Of a DNA stretch of 52,181 nt, positions 12,206 to 21,256 are shown one piece after another. Location of the stretch: NCBI GenBank assembly GCA_903827245.1, contig CAIKHO010000073.1, positions 1 to 52,181 of the forward strand. The letters run 5' to 3'. Position 1 is the stretch's first letter. The number at the start of each line of letters is the position of its first letter. The notes below the pieces were generated by a model, which searched no databases, was not told the DNA's origin, and saw nothing but the letters and a program-made list of their open reading frames with translations. The position numbers and the translations under genes were made by a program. The DNA comes from an uncultured Opitutia bacterium (GTDB lineage Bacteria; Verrucomicrobiota; Verrucomicrobiia; Opitutales; Opitutaceae).

Positions 12206-14223
12206 CGCACGCCTCCCAAAAGGACGAGGAGCGCCAGTGCGACGAAGGCAATGGCCAGTGTGCGCAAATACCCGTGGGTTTCGCCTGTCTGGGCCCGGGA
12301 ATAGGCGCGACCCGTGCGGCGAATGTCCTCGCTCGCGGCGTTGAAGCCGCCGTTGAGGGCGCCGTCGTCGAACTCGCTGTTCACGACGCCCGTGAACTCC
12401 GCGAAGCGCGCCAGAAAGCCCACCGCGCTGCCCCACACGCGGCGGTCGAGGAAGTCCGCCAGCGCGGCGACAAAGGCGTTGAGGCGCACTAGTGTGGCGG
12501 CATAGAGCGAATCAAATTTCATCCGGTCGCCAAGGAAGGCCCACGTCCGGGGTGCGGCCGCTGCGAGCGGGTCGGGCGCGGTGGCGGTGAGTCGCACGCG
12601 CCGTCCGTAGAGGGCCCAGCCGGCGCCGAGACCGAGGGCGACCAGCACGATCGAGAGGCCCATGAGGCCTCCGCCTTCGAGCAGCGGGCGGGCGGGAATC
12701 GGCGTGCCGGTGAGCCGGGACTGCAGCCACGGCCAAACGGGTGTGCCGAGAAAACCCAGCGCCACGGCGCCGATCGCCAGCACCGCGAGTGGGATGGTCA
12801 TCACCCGGGGACTCTCGTGGGCATGCGCGGCCGCGGGGGAACGCGGTGCGCCGCGGAAGACTTCGCACAGCAGGCGTGTCATGTAGAAGGCCGTGAGCAC
12901 CACGCCGATAAGGGTGGCATAGAATGGCAGGTGGGAAACGTCCCACTCTGACGCGGCGTGGAGGATGGCCTCCTTGCTCCAGAAGCCGGAGAACACGAAG
13001 GGCACGCCGGCGAGCGCCATCATGCCGACCGCAAAGGTGACAAACGTTGTCCGCATCGACCGGCTCAGTCCGCCGAGCCGGCGGATGTCCTGCTCGTGAT
13101 GCGCCGCGTGGATCACCGAGCCGGCGCCGAGGAAGAGCAGGGCCTTGAAGAAGGCGTGGGTGAGGAGATGGAAGATCGCCCCGACCCAGGAGCCGACCCC
13201 GAGCGCGAGCATCATGTAGCCGAGCTGGCTGACGGTGGAGAACGCGAGGACGCGTTTCAGGTCGTCCTGCGCCACGGCGATGACCGCGCCGAGGAGCGCG
13301 GTGATCGCGCCGATCGCCGCCACGACGGTGAGCGCGTGGAGCGGCCCGGCCGCCAGCACCTGGTCGGCCGCAAACAGGGGAAAGACGCGGGCGACGAGGA
13401 AGACACCGGCCGCGACCATGGTGGCGGCGTGGATGAGCGCACTGACGGGCGTCGGGCCCTCCATCGCGTCGGGCAGCCAGACATGCAAAGGAAACTGGCC
13501 CGATTTTCCGGCCGCGCCGCAAAAGATCAGCAGGCTGATCGCGGTCGGGACGGCGAGTCCGCTGGCGAGCACCTGGGTGGCGAGATCGCCGAGGACGCCG
13601 GACTCGAGCACGCCATGGCCGCCGTCGAAGAGCAGCAGCGAGCCGGTGGCATCGTAGAGCCAGACGAGCCCGAGCAGGAAACCAAGGTCGCCGATGCGGG
13701 TCGTGAGAAAAGCCTTCTTCGCGGCGGCGGCGGCCGCCGGCTTGTGAAACCAGAAGCCGATCAGCAGGTACGAGGCCACGCCGACGAGTTCCCAGCTGAT
13801 GAAGAGCAGCAGCAGGCTGTTGGCGACGATCACGCCGAGCATCGCCGCGGCGAAAAGGCTGAGGAAGCAGAAGAACTGCTTGAAGTTCGCATCCTCCTTC
13901 ATGTACCCGAGGCTGAAGATGAAGATCAGCAGGCTGACGAACGTGACCATCACGCACATGAACGCATTGAGCGGGTCGAGCAGCCACCCGAGCCGCACCG
14001 CGCCGTCGCCGAGCTCAAACCACGTGAAATTCGCGTAGAGGTGCGCGGCCGGATCCGCGAGGGCGCGTTGCAGGGCGAGGCACGACAGCAGGAATGCACC
14101 CGCCATAGCCGCGATCGCGGCGCCGGAGGCGAGACGCCGTCCGCTCCGGGGCGTGAGCGCCCCGATCCCGGCCGCGAGGAGCGGCAGGGCGGGGATGAGC
14201 CAGAGATGGGCGGCGTCGATCAT
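12202..14223 (-). CDS. nuoL: NADH-quinone oxidoreductase subunit L with enlarged lateral helix
   Basis: 673 residues, about 60 longer than E. coli NuoL. Proton-channel residues are present: Glu145 in FISWELVGVASYLLIGFW and Lys240 in CGAAGKSGQFPLHVWLPDAMEGPTPVSALIHAATMVAAG. The C-terminal lateral helix starts at FDSLY (residue 570). About 78 residues separate this from the QTG motif before the last membrane helix, against roughly 50-55 in ordinary NuoL by my recollection. Such an extension is expected when a further antiporter-like subunit must be spanned. The start ATG lies 7 bp after the nuoK stop. Confidence 0.96.
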   Translation of the reverse strand: MIDAAHLWLIPALPLLAAGIGALTPRSGRRLASGAAIAAMAGAFLLSCLALQRALADPAAHLYANFTWFELGDGAVRLGWLLDPLNAFMCVMVTFVSLLIFIFSLGYMKEDANFKQFFCFLSLFAAAMLGVIVANSLLLLFISWELVGVASYLLIGFWFHKPAAAAAAKKAFLTTRIGDLGFLLGLVWLYDATGSLLLFDGGHGVLESGVLGDLATQVLASGLAVPTAISLLIFCGAAGKSGQFPLHVWLPDAMEGPTPVSALIHAATMVAAGVFLVARVFPLFAADQVLAAGPLHALTVVAAIGAITALLGAVIAVAQDDLKRVLAFSTVSQLGYMMLALGVGSWVGAIFHLLTHAFFKALLFLGAGSVIHAAHHEQDIRRLGGLSRSMRTTFVTFAVGMMALAGVPFVFSGFWSKEAILHAASEWDVSHLPFYATLIGVVLTAFYMTRLLCEVFRGAPRSPAAAHAHESPRVMTIPLAVLAIGAVALGFLGTPVWPWLQSRLTGTPIPARPLLEGGGLMGLSIVLVALGLGAGWALYGRRVRLTATAPDPLAAAAPRTWAFLGDRMKFDSLYAATLVRLNAFVAALADFLDRRVWGSAVGFLARFAEFTGVVNSEFDDGALNGGFNAASEDIRRTGRAYSRAQTGETHGYLRTLAIAFVALALLVLLGGVR

Positions 14224-14230
14224 GGTGGAT

Positions 14231-14542
14231 TCACCCTTTCAGGCGCGTCGCCTCCTGGAGCCGGATGCTGCGCTGGTGCCGGTGGATCGCGATGACCAGC
14301 GCGAGTCCCACCGCCGTTTCGGCGGCCGTGACGGCGATCGAGAAGATGACAAAGATGACCCCGGTGGCGGGCGCGCTGGCGGGACCGTAGCGCCAGAAGG
14401 CGATGAAGTTCAGGTTGGCGGCGTTCAGCATCAGCTCGATGCCGAGCAGCACGAGGATGGCGTTGCTGCGGGCGAGCGCACCCGCCAGGCCGACGGAAAA
14501 CAGGACCCCCGAAAAAATGAGGCAGAACTGGAGCGGACTCAC
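14231..14542 (-). CDS. nuoK: NADH-quinone oxidoreductase subunit K
   Basis: 103 residues with three membrane segments, the normal size. GTG 14542 overlaps the nuoJ stop (GTGA). The conserved membrane acidic residues are present in LVLLGIELMLNAANLNFIAF and IFSIAVTAAETAVGLALVIAI, the two Glu that link the hydrophilic arm to the antiporter-like subunits. The longer upstream frame belongs to nuoJ. Confidence 0.95.
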   Translation of the reverse strand: MSPLQFCLIFSGVLFSVGLAGALARSNAILVLLGIELMLNAANLNFIAFWRYGPASAPATGVIFVIFSIAVTAAETAVGLALVIAIHRHQRSIRLQEATRLKG

Positions 14543-15054
14543 GGATTGTCCTCCGGTTGGCCGGTCCGGTCGCCGGCGGCGAGCACCACGGCGCCGATGA
14601 GGGCGACGGTGAGCAGCACGCCCACCGCAAGCAGGGCCGCAGCGTAGGGCCCCATGAGCTCGGCGCCGAGCTGGCGCACGGTGACGGCCGGCGCGGGACC
14701 CGGGGAGGCCGCAAGGGGCGAGCGGAGGATGGCCCCGACCAGCACGCCGGCCACGGCCGCGGCGGCCATGACGGCCGAGAGGGCGCGGCTTTGCCCTGCC
14801 GGGCCGGGTGCGGCCTCGTCCCGCGAGCGGCGGGTGAGCAGCACGGCGAAGAGCACGACCATCGAGATGGCGCCGACATAGACCAGCACCTGGGCAAACG
14901 CGGCGAACTCCGCGCCCGCCCAGAGGTAGAACGCAGCCACGCCCGTCCACGCGAGGGCGAGCAGGAGCACGCTGTGCAGCAGGTTGCGCCCGGCCATGGC
15001 CGCGATCGCGGTGCCGACCGTCACGAGCGCGATGAGGATGAGGACGGCGTTCAT
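14539..15054 (-). CDS. nuoJ: NADH-quinone oxidoreductase subunit J
   Basis: 171 residues and five predicted membrane segments. ATG 15054 overlaps the nuoH stop (ATGA). The signature FAQVLVYVGAISMVVLFAVLL is present; it contains the TM3 segment whose pi-bulge rearrangement is part of coupling in known structures. The C-terminus is hydrophobic and ends just inside nuoK. Confidence 0.94.
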   Translation of the reverse strand: MNAVLILIALVTVGTAIAAMAGRNLLHSVLLLALAWTGVAAFYLWAGAEFAAFAQVLVYVGAISMVVLFAVLLTRRSRDEAAPGPAGQSRALSAVMAAAAVAGVLVGAILRSPLAASPGPAPAVTVRQLGAELMGPYAAALLAVGVLLTVALIGAVVLAAGDRTGQPEDNP

Positions 15055-16256
15055 GCGTAGCGGTAGGTTCGGGGCCCGAGTCCGGCCGTCAGGCCGCGGC
15101 CGAGCAGAAGGAACGGCCCGGCCACGAGGACGAGCGCGACGGCCCACCGCAGCAACTGGAGCGGACCCGACCAGGCGGAGGTGAGCGACCAGAAGGCGGC
15201 GGTGCCGAGATTGACGAGCGCGAGCGGCACGAGGAATTTCCAGGCGAGGCGGGTGAGCTGGTCGATGCGGAGGCGCGGCAGCGTTGCGCGGATCCAGATG
15301 AAGCCGAGGAGGAGCGTGAGGAGCTTGCCCGCAAACCAGACGTACGAAGGGATGAACTCGAGCACGGGCAGCGGCGCCTGCCAGCCGCCGAGAAAAAGGG
15401 TGACGGCCATCCCACTCAGCGCGCACATCCCGAAATACTCGGCCATGAAGAAGAGAGCGTACTTGAAGCCGGAGTATTCCGTGAGGTGCCCGGCGATCAG
15501 TTCGCTCTCGGCCTCGGGCAGGTCAAAGGGCGAGCGGTTGGACTCGGCGAGGGCGGAGACCATGAAGATGGCGAAGCCGGCCGCGCCCCACGGGGTGAAG
15601 ACGATCCAATGGGGGATGAGGTGCCACTTCCAGCCGCCCTGCGCCGCGACAATGCCGGTGGTCGAGAGGGTCCCGGTGGCCAGGACGACGGGCACAAAGG
15701 AGAGCAGCAGGGGCAGCTCATAGCTGATCAGCTGGGCGAGCGCGCGCATGGCGGCGAGGAGGGCGTACTTGTTGTGACTGGCCCAGCCGGCCATGAAGAT
15801 GGCGAGCTCGGTCGCCGCGCCGGCCGCAAAGAAGTACAGGACGGCGGAGTCGAGTTCGACCGGCACGAGGTGGCGGCCATAGGGGATCACGGCGAACGTG
15901 AGGATCGAAAGCGCCAGCAGGGTGACGGGCGCGAGAAAGTGCAGCAGCTGGTCGGCGGCGCGCGGGACGATGTCCTCCTTGGTGAGCATCTTGATGCCGT
16001 CGGCAAACGGCTGGAGCAGGCCGAACCAGCCGGTGCGGTTCGGGCCGGGGCGGTTCTGGACCCGGCCGAGGATCTTCCGCTCTGCGAGGGTGAGGAACGC
16101 GAAGAGCAGGCCGAACACCGCGAGCACTGCGACGATGGAAAGGAGGCTGTTCGCCAGCCAGCGGGCCGGTTCCGGCAGGAAGCCCGTGACCGCGTCGCGC
16201 AGCAGCAGCGGGGCGCGTTCGAGGAAGGATTCGCTGGTCGTGGCGGCGGCGCTCAT
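15051..16256 (-). CDS. nuoH: NADH-quinone oxidoreductase subunit H
   Basis: 401-residue membrane subunit forming the quinone-binding chamber with NuoB and NuoD. Signatures are AERKILGRVQNRPGPNRTGWFGLLQPFADGIK near the N-terminus and AESNRSPFDLPEAESELIAGHLTEYSGFKYALFFMAEY in the centre. These carry the acidic residues of the E-channel. It is somewhat longer than E. coli NuoH (325) because of N- and C-terminal extensions. The start overlaps the nuoI stop (ATGA). Confidence 0.96.
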   Translation of the reverse strand: MSAAATTSESFLERAPLLLRDAVTGFLPEPARWLANSLLSIVAVLAVFGLLFAFLTLAERKILGRVQNRPGPNRTGWFGLLQPFADGIKMLTKEDIVPRAADQLLHFLAPVTLLALSILTFAVIPYGRHLVPVELDSAVLYFFAAGAATELAIFMAGWASHNKYALLAAMRALAQLISYELPLLLSFVPVVLATGTLSTTGIVAAQGGWKWHLIPHWIVFTPWGAAGFAIFMVSALAESNRSPFDLPEAESELIAGHLTEYSGFKYALFFMAEYFGMCALSGMAVTLFLGGWQAPLPVLEFIPSYVWFAGKLLTLLLGFIWIRATLPRLRIDQLTRLAWKFLVPLALVNLGTAAFWSLTSAWSGPLQLLRWAVALVLVAGPFLLLGRGLTAGLGPRTYRYA

Positions 16257-16900
16257 GCAGCGGGAGGGACGGGGGGAGGAAGCGGCACTACCGCCGGAGG
16301 CGGTGGCGGGACGGCCGGCGGCTTGGCTGCGGCTGCGGCCTTGGCGGCAGCCGCGGCCCTGGCCTTTTCCTCGGCGGCTTTTCTCTCGGTCGCCAGGCGG
16401 TCATCGACTTCGGCGGCCTCGGTGGGATGAAGCTGGTGAAAATAACTGTTGGGCTTGGCCAGCGCGTGCCGATCGAGCATGAGGCCGGTGAAGCGGTCGG
16501 TCGCCGCGAGCTCGAACACCTGGTCCATCTTGATCGCGTCGAACGGGCAGACCTCGACGCAGATCTGGCAGCTCATGCAGACCGCCGTGTCGATGTCGAA
16601 GACCGCCGGGTAGATCTGCTGCTTGCCGCTGGCGTCGGGCTTCTTGTCCTTGCTCTTCTCGATGTAAATGCACTGCGGCGGGCATTCCTTCTCGCAGATC
16701 TGGCAGGCGACGCAGCGCAGCGTGCCCATGGGGTCCTCGGCGTTTTCGCTGACGAGGAAGGGAAAGTTGCGGTAGGCCTCGGGCAGCCTCGTCTTTTCCT
16801 CCGGGTACTGTGTGGTCACGAACCGCTTCGGATCGTGGAAGCTGCCCACGAAATTTTTGGCGGTGACCGCGAGACCTTGGAGTAAGCCGGAGCCGAGCAT
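16253..16900 (-). CDS. nuoI: NADH-quinone oxidoreductase subunit I (two 4Fe-4S) with Ala/Pro tail
   Basis: 215 residues. Two ferredoxin-type motifs, C63xxC66xxC69xxxC73P and C108xxC111xxC114xxxC118P, hold clusters N6a and N6b, which relay electrons towards NuoB. From about residue 172 a low-complexity tail rich in Ala, Lys and then Pro (PPAVPPPPPAVVPLPPPVPPAA) extends past the normal C-terminus. It follows nuoD after a 151-bp gap; in a complete operon nuoE, nuoF and nuoG would lie between them. Confidence 0.95.
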   Translation of the reverse strand: MLGSGLLQGLAVTAKNFVGSFHDPKRFVTTQYPEEKTRLPEAYRNFPFLVSENAEDPMGTLRCVACQICEKECPPQCIYIEKSKDKKPDASGKQQIYPAVFDIDTAVCMSCQICVEVCPFDAIKMDQVFELAATDRFTGLMLDRHALAKPNSYFHQLHPTEAAEVDDRLATERKAAEEKARAAAAAKAAAAAKPPAVPPPPPAVVPLPPPVPPAA

Positions 16901-17051
16901 AAATCAGGAGACGGGAAACGGGGGACAGGAGACAGGGGACAAGGGACGGGAGTCGGGAGAGGGGGAACGGCGATGGAGGCGGTCGGGAAACGGTGCGGCG
17001 GGGATGGTGTCGTCTGTCTCCTGTCGACTGTCTCCCGGGTTTTTCATGGTG
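16901..17051. repeat. GGAGACAGG-type low-complexity repeat with inverted arms at the nuoD/nuoI junction
   Basis: The only sizeable gap inside the nuo operon. The plus strand begins with purine-rich words (GGAGACGGGAAACGGGGGACAGGAGACAGGGGACA). A complementary TGTCTCCTGTCGACTGTCTCCC lies near the other end. GACAGGAGACAG (16924-16935) and CTGTCTCCTGTC (17014-17025) are perfect 12-bp inverted arms. No reading frame of interest is present. It sits exactly where nuoEFG are usually found. Confidence 0.75.
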
Positions 17052-18224
17052 CTAGCGGTCGACCTCGCCGAGGACGATGTCGATGCTGCCGAGGATGACG
17101 ACAGCGTCGGCGATCGAGTGGCCGAGGCAGAGGTCCTCGAGGATGGTGAGGTTGATGAGGGAAGGCGGCCGGACGCGGTAGCGGTAGGGATTCGGGCCGC
17201 CCTCGCTGATGAGGTGGAAACCGATCTCGCCCTTCGGGCCCTCGATGCGGCTGTAGACCTCGCCGGGTTTCGGGCGGAAGCCGCGGAGCTTGGCCTTCGG
17301 GTCCATGATGGGACCGGCCGGAATATCGCGCAGCGCCTGCTGGAGGATCCTGATCGACTCGCGCATCTCGAGTACGCGGACCATATAGCGGTCGTAGGTG
17401 TCGCCATGCGCGCCGAGCGGCACGCGGAAGTCGAAGCGCGGGTAAAAACCGTAGCCGTCCACCTTGCGGAGGTCGTAGGCCACGCCGGCGGCGCGGAGCA
17501 GGGGGCCGGTGACACCCGCGCTGACCGCCAGCTTGGCGGAGAGGCAGCCGATGCCCTGGGTGCGGGCCATGAGAATTTCATTGCCGGTGAGCAGCGCCTC
17601 GTACTCGTCGAGGAACGAGCCGTAGCCGTCGGTGAGCGCGCGCGCCGCGTCGAGCCAGCCCGCGGGAGCGTCGACGCGGCAGCCGCCGAAACGCTGGTAG
17701 TTGCACATCATGCGGGAGCCGCTGAGCGACTCGAAGAGGTCGAGGATCTTCTCGCGCTCGCGGAACGCATACATGAGCGGGGTGCCGCTGGCGCCGCAGT
17801 CCTGCAGGAGAAAACCGGCGAGGCAGGTGTGGTTCAGGAGACGGGTGAGCTCGGCGAGGATGACGCGGAGATACTCGGCTCGCTCCGGCACGGCCTGGCC
17901 GGCGAGCTTTTCCACGGCGAGCGCGTAGGCCCAGTTGTTCGTCATCGAGCAGAGGTAGTCGAGCCGGTCGGTATAGGGCATCGAGCCGAGGTAGGACGTG
18001 TTCTCCCCAATCTTCTCGTGGTTGCGATGCAGGTAGCCGAAGACGGGCTTGAGCTTCACGACAGTCTCGCCATCGAGCGTGACCATCATGCGGAAGACGC
18101 CGTGGGTCGACGGATGGTGCGGGCCCATCGAGACCTCGAGCAGGTCGCCGTGGAATTCATCGTGCACGGCACGGACGCTTGCCCCGGGGGCGGCCGAAAG
18201 CGGCGAGGGGTCGGAGAAACTCAT
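17052..18224 (-). CDS. nuoD: NADH-quinone oxidoreductase subunit D
   Basis: 390 residues, homologous to the hydrogenase large subunit. The quinone-site loop [22 protein letters not shown] contains the conserved His pair, and [26 protein letters not shown] and the C-terminal [13 protein letters not shown] are typical. ATG 18224 overlaps the nuoC stop (ATGA); the longer upstream frame lies in nuoC. It forms the Q-module with NuoB and NuoC. Confidence 0.97.
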   Translation of the reverse strand: MSFSDPSPLSAAPGASVRAVHDEFHGDLLEVSMGPHHPSTHGVFRMMVTLDGETVVKLKPVFGYLHRNHEKIGENTSYLGSMPYTDRLDYLCSMTNNWAYALAVEKLAGQAVPERAEYLRVILAELTRLLNHTCLAGFLLQDCGASGTPLMYAFREREKILDLFESLSGSRMMCNYQRFGGCRVDAPAGWLDAARALTDGYGSFLDEYEALLTGNEILMARTQGIGCLSAKLAVSAGVTGPLLRAAGVAYDLRKVDGYGFYPRFDFRVPLGAHGDTYDRYMVRVLEMRESIRILQQALRDIPAGPIMDPKAKLRGFRPKPGEVYSRIEGPKGEIGFHLISEGGPNPYRYRVRPPSLINLTILEDLCLGHSIADAVVILGSIDIVLGEVDR

Positions 18225-18886
18225 GGCTTCGGCTCCTCCTTGACGACAGCGGGAGCGGGCGTCGGGTAGTGCCTTTTCGCCTTGGCCAGCACGTCGCCAT
18301 GGGGCGTGGGCTCCCACTCGTAGTCGTCGGGCTCGACGTAGTCCTTGCGCATCGGGTGGTCCTTGAATCCGTCCCACATCAGGATGCGCCGGAGGTCGGG
18401 ATGCCCCTCGAACACGACGCCGAAGAGGTCGAACACCTCGCGCTCCTGGAATTCGCAGGCGCGCCAGACCGGCGTGAGCGAGGGCAGGCTGACCTGGTCG
18501 GAGCGGTTGCCCGTGCGGAGGCGGAGGACGACCGGACCGTGCAGCAGGGCGACGGAGTAGAGATGGTAGACCACCTCAAGGCAACCGGGTTGGAGACGCT
18601 TGGTCTTTTGCTCGACCACCTTGGCGGGACCGCCCGCGGGATCGGGCGTGGAAGTCCGGGTGGTCTCGACGATCTCGCGGTCGGGCCAGTCGACGCCGGT
18701 GACATTGGAGCAGAAATCGAGCTGCAGCCCGGGGTCGTCGCGGAGGAACGTCGCGATCGCCCGGGCGTCGGCGGCATCGAGCAGGAGGGAATGCTGCGCG
18801 GCGGGGCCGGGATTGGAGATGAGACTGACGGCGGCCCCGGGAAAACGGCTGAGGAGGCGGTCGCGGATCTGGTCGGGGGTTTCCAT
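18221..18886 (-). CDS. nuoC: NADH-quinone oxidoreductase subunit C
   Basis: 221 residues and not fused to NuoD. The 30-kDa-subunit signature is [44 protein letters not shown], and [12 protein letters not shown] is a typical earlier element. A Pro/Lys-rich C-terminus ends within the nuoD start. The gene begins 12 bp after the nuoB stop. Confidence 0.95.
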   Translation of the reverse strand: METPDQIRDRLLSRFPGAAVSLISNPGPAAQHSLLLDAADARAIATFLRDDPGLQLDFCSNVTGVDWPDREIVETTRTSTPDPAGGPAKVVEQKTKRLQPGCLEVVYHLYSVALLHGPVVLRLRTGNRSDQVSLPSLTPVWRACEFQEREVFDLFGVVFEGHPDLRRILMWDGFKDHPMRKDYVEPDDYEWEPTPHGDVLAKAKRHYPTPAPAVVKEEPKP

Positions 18887-18898
18887 GGCGGCCGCGTT

Positions 18899-19552
18899 TC
18901 AGGCGCCCTCCTTGCGCACGATCACGGGCGGCTGCCAGACCGCGGGATTCTGCGGTGGCACGAGGTCGTGCTCGCCGAAGTCGGGCACCGGATACTCGCA
19001 GGTCGTGTCCGCCTGCAGATGGCGCGGGGCGCCGGGCCCGGAGATTTTCTGCCCGCGGATTTTTTCCTGCAGCTGCATCAGGCCGTGCAGCAGCGCCTCG
19101 GGCCGCGGGGGGCAGCCGGGGATGTAGATGTCGACGGGGATGAAACGGTCGATCCCCTTGAGTACATTATAGCCCTGCTTGAAGGGCCCGCCGGAGATGG
19201 CGCAGGCGCCCATCGCGATGCAGTATTTCGGCTCGGGCATCTGGTTCCAGAGGCGCACGACCTGGGGGGTCATCTTCTTGGTGACCGTGCCCGACACGAT
19301 GAGCAGGTCCGCCTGACGCGGGGACGGCCGGAACACCTCCGAGCCGAAACGGGCGATGTCGAAGCGCGCCATCGACGCCGCGATCATCTCGATCGCGCAG
19401 CAGGCGAGCCCGAACTGCAGCGGCCACACCGAGTGGCTGCGGCCCCAGTTGTAGAGCTCTTCCATGCTGGTCAGCAGGATGCCCTGTCGGCGCAGTTCGG
19501 CCCGCTCGGCATCCGTCAGGGTCGGGGGGGAGGAAGGCGCGGGCTCGCTCAT
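18899..19552 (-). CDS. nuoB: NADH-quinone oxidoreductase subunit B
   Basis: 217 residues carrying the terminal 4Fe-4S cluster N2. Ligands are the tandem C51-C52 ([10 protein letters not shown]), C117 (MGACAISGG) and C147 ([11 protein letters not shown]). It passes electrons to quinone at the NuoB/NuoD interface. A C-terminal extension of about 45 residues follows the family core ([31 protein letters not shown]), as in many non-proteobacterial NuoB proteins. One base separates it from nuoA. Confidence 0.96.
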   Translation of the reverse strand: MSEPAPSSPPTLTDAERAELRRQGILLTSMEELYNWGRSHSVWPLQFGLACCAIEMIAASMARFDIARFGSEVFRPSPRQADLLIVSGTVTKKMTPQVVRLWNQMPEPKYCIAMGACAISGGPFKQGYNVLKGIDRFIPVDIYIPGCPPRPEALLHGLMQLQEKIRGQKISGPGAPRHLQADTTCEYPVPDFGEHDLVPPQNPAVWQPPVIVRKEGA

Positions 19553-19553
19553 G

Positions 19554-19925
19554 TCATTTCCACTCGAGGTGCCCGCGGTGCCACGCCCAGACGAGACCCT
19601 CGGCGAGCAGCAGGATGAACGCGAGCATCGCGAGGAGCGCGCCCGCCGGCAGGGAGGTGAAGTTGACGGCGAAAGGCAGGAGGAACAGCACTTCGACGTC
19701 GAAGATCAGGAAGAGGATGGCATAGAGATAATAGTGGGCCTTGAACTGGATCCACGAATCGCCCGTCGGCGCGACGCCGCACTCGTAGACGGCGTTCTTG
19801 TCCAGCCCGGGCTTCGCCGGCTGGAAGAACCGGAACCACATCCGCGCGACAGTGAGCATGACCAAGGGGAACGCCACGGCCACGACGGCGAACAGGGTGA
19901 GAAACGCATAGGGGTGCGGGTGCAT
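19554..19925 (-). CDS. nuoA: NADH-quinone oxidoreductase subunit A
   Basis: 123 residues and three membrane segments. The signature [44 protein letters not shown] contains the conserved Cys and the acidic FDVE motif. ATG 19925 ([12 protein letters not shown]) fits the family start better than the longer frame from 19994. It is the first gene of the operon. Confidence 0.95.
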   Translation of the reverse strand: MHPHPYAFLTLFAVVAVAFPLVMLTVARMWFRFFQPAKPGLDKNAVYECGVAPTGDSWIQFKAHYYLYAILFLIFDVEVLFLLPFAVNFTSLPAGALLAMLAFILLLAEGLVWAWHRGHLEWK

Positions 19926-19940
19926 GGGACCGACGATGAG

Positions 19941-19970
19941 ACTACAGCAAAGGGGGTGGACTTGGCTCAA
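19941..19970 (-). promoter_or_regulatory. Possible nuo operon promoter
   Basis: On the minus strand TTGAGC (19970-19965) and TGTAGT (19946-19941) are separated by 18 bp and end 16 bp before the nuoA ATG. The match to sigma-70 is moderate. The 341-bp divergent gap 19926-20266 must hold promoters for both nuoA and the SDR gene. It also contains a 7-bp inverted repeat CAGTTTG/CAAACTG near 20134-20166 and A/T-richer stretches, but no gene I can support. Confidence 0.3.
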
Positions 19971-20266
19971 TGCTTCTTGGCAGAAGCTGCGCATTAATTG
20001 CGCCTGGGGATCAGCGGCAATTAAGATGGAACAGCCCGCCGGACGAAGGCGACAGCGAATCGCTGAGAAGATTAATTATTACCGCTTCCTCTCGCCCGAA
20101 GCCAAGGCTCTCAATCGGTGCGGGGTAGTTGGGTCAGTTTGCTGACGCTCCTACATTTTCAAACTGATACACCAAGGCACACGATTACTGCAGATAGGGA
20201 TGGAACCGGCCGACGATTTTGACCTATTGCTATCACCTTTCTTCTGCGGGCGCGTCCCTTACTCCT

Positions 20267-21025
20267 ATGATCAATCTCAAGGGTCGGAATATCTTCATCG
20301 CGGGCGGCAGCCGCGGCATCGGGCGGGCCTCCGCCCTGATGGCGGCCGGGGCGGGGGCCAACGTGGCGGTGGGTTATGCCAGCGACGACGCGGCGGCGCA
20401 GGAGACCGTGAAGCGCATCGAGGCGCTGGGCTGCAAGGCGCTGGCGTTGCGGGCGGATGTCTCCGATGAGGCCCAGATCACGGGCGCGATCGACCGGGCG
20501 GCGGCGGCCTGGGGCGGGCTGGACGGGCTGGTGGTGTCCGCAGGGATCTTCGAGGGCGCCGCGATCGAGGAAATGACGCTGGAGTTCTGGAACCGCAGCC
20601 TGCGGATCAACCTCACCGGGACGTTCCTCGCCGTGAAGGCCGCCGTGCCGCACCTCCGCCGGCAGGGCAAGGGCGGCAGCATCGTGATCTACACCTCGAC
20701 CGCCGGCCAGCGGGGCAGCGACATCTACTCGGCTTACGCGACGAGCAAGGGCGGGCAGATCATGTTCATGCGCTCGATGGCGAAGGAGCTGGCGGCGGAC
20801 CAGATCCGGGTGAACTGCGTGGCCCCGGCGTGGACGGAGACGGACATGGCGCGCGGCCCGATCGACCGGATCGGCCGGGACAAGGTGGTGGCGGGATTCC
20901 CCCTCGGCCGGATCGGCCAGCCCGACGACGTCGCGGGCGCGACGGTTTACCTGCTCTCCGACCTGGCGAAATTCGTGACCGGGATGACCCTGACGGTGGA
21001 CGGCGGCAAGGATATGAGGGGGTAG
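20267..21025 (+). CDS. SDR-family oxidoreductase (3-oxoacyl-ACP-reductase-like)
   Basis: 252-residue classical short-chain dehydrogenase. The cofactor motif G13GSRGIG19, the VVSAGIF element, catalytic Ser144 (TSTAG) and Y157ATSK161 are all present. The C-terminus ends with LTVDGGKDMRG, as in FabG-like reductases. The substrate is not predictable; no fatty-acid synthesis genes are adjacent and it stands alone. ATG 20267 (MINLKGRNIF) was preferred to ATG 20219 because the Rossmann strand starts directly after it. Confidence 0.9.
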   Translation: MINLKGRNIFIAGGSRGIGRASALMAAGAGANVAVGYASDDAAAQETVKRIEALGCKALALRADVSDEAQITGAIDRAAAAWGGLDGLVVSAGIFEGAAIEEMTLEFWNRSLRINLTGTFLAVKAAVPHLRRQGKGGSIVIYTSTAGQRGSDIYSAYATSKGGQIMFMRSMAKELAADQIRVNCVAPAWTETDMARGPIDRIGRDKVVAGFPLGRIGQPDDVAGATVYLLSDLAKFVTGMTLTVDGGKDMRG

Positions 21026-21043
21026 AATTCAGCCGGGAGTCTA

Positions 21044-21148
21044 GAGCTGAGAGTCGAGAGTCCAGAGCCGGGCGGATGAACGGCAGGTGCGGGCCGCCGT
21101 GGAGCGATGCGGCCGATCCGCTGAATTCCGACTCTCGACTCTCAGCTC
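21044..21148. repeat. Palindromic element with 19-bp perfect arms
   Basis: GAGCTGAGAGTCGAGAGTC (21044-21062) is perfectly complementary to 21130-21148, with a 67-nt interior. Outside the arms GTCTAG and CTAGAC extend the symmetry with a small insertion. It begins 18 bp after the SDR stop and is a candidate dispersed REP/MITE-like element. Confidence 0.85.
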
Positions 21149-21184
21149 TTGTCCCTAGACTGGATCGTTCCGCCTAATTCCGAC

Positions 21185-21254
21185 GTAGGGGCGTCCCTTG
21201 CGGACGCCCGGCTTGGCGATCCATCCGGAGGGCGCCCGCAAGGAGCGCCCCTAC
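21185..21254. repeat. GTAGGGGCG palindrome
   Basis: The 24-nt arm at 21185-21208 (begins GTAGGGGCGTCCCTTGCGGA) is nearly complementary to 21231-21254 (ends GCGCCCCTAC), with a 22-nt interior. It belongs to the same family as the terminal arms at 48279-48308 and 48620-48649 and the half-site at 33440-33460. It lies 2 bp from the efflux-adaptor stop codon and could act as a bidirectional transcription end, though no T-run is present. Confidence 0.85.
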
Positions 21255-21256
21255 GC

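Noticed and set aside
19924-20145. A 73-codon plus-strand frame opposite and beyond the nuoA start
   Set aside because: It overlaps the nuoA start region and probable promoter, and no family is recognised.
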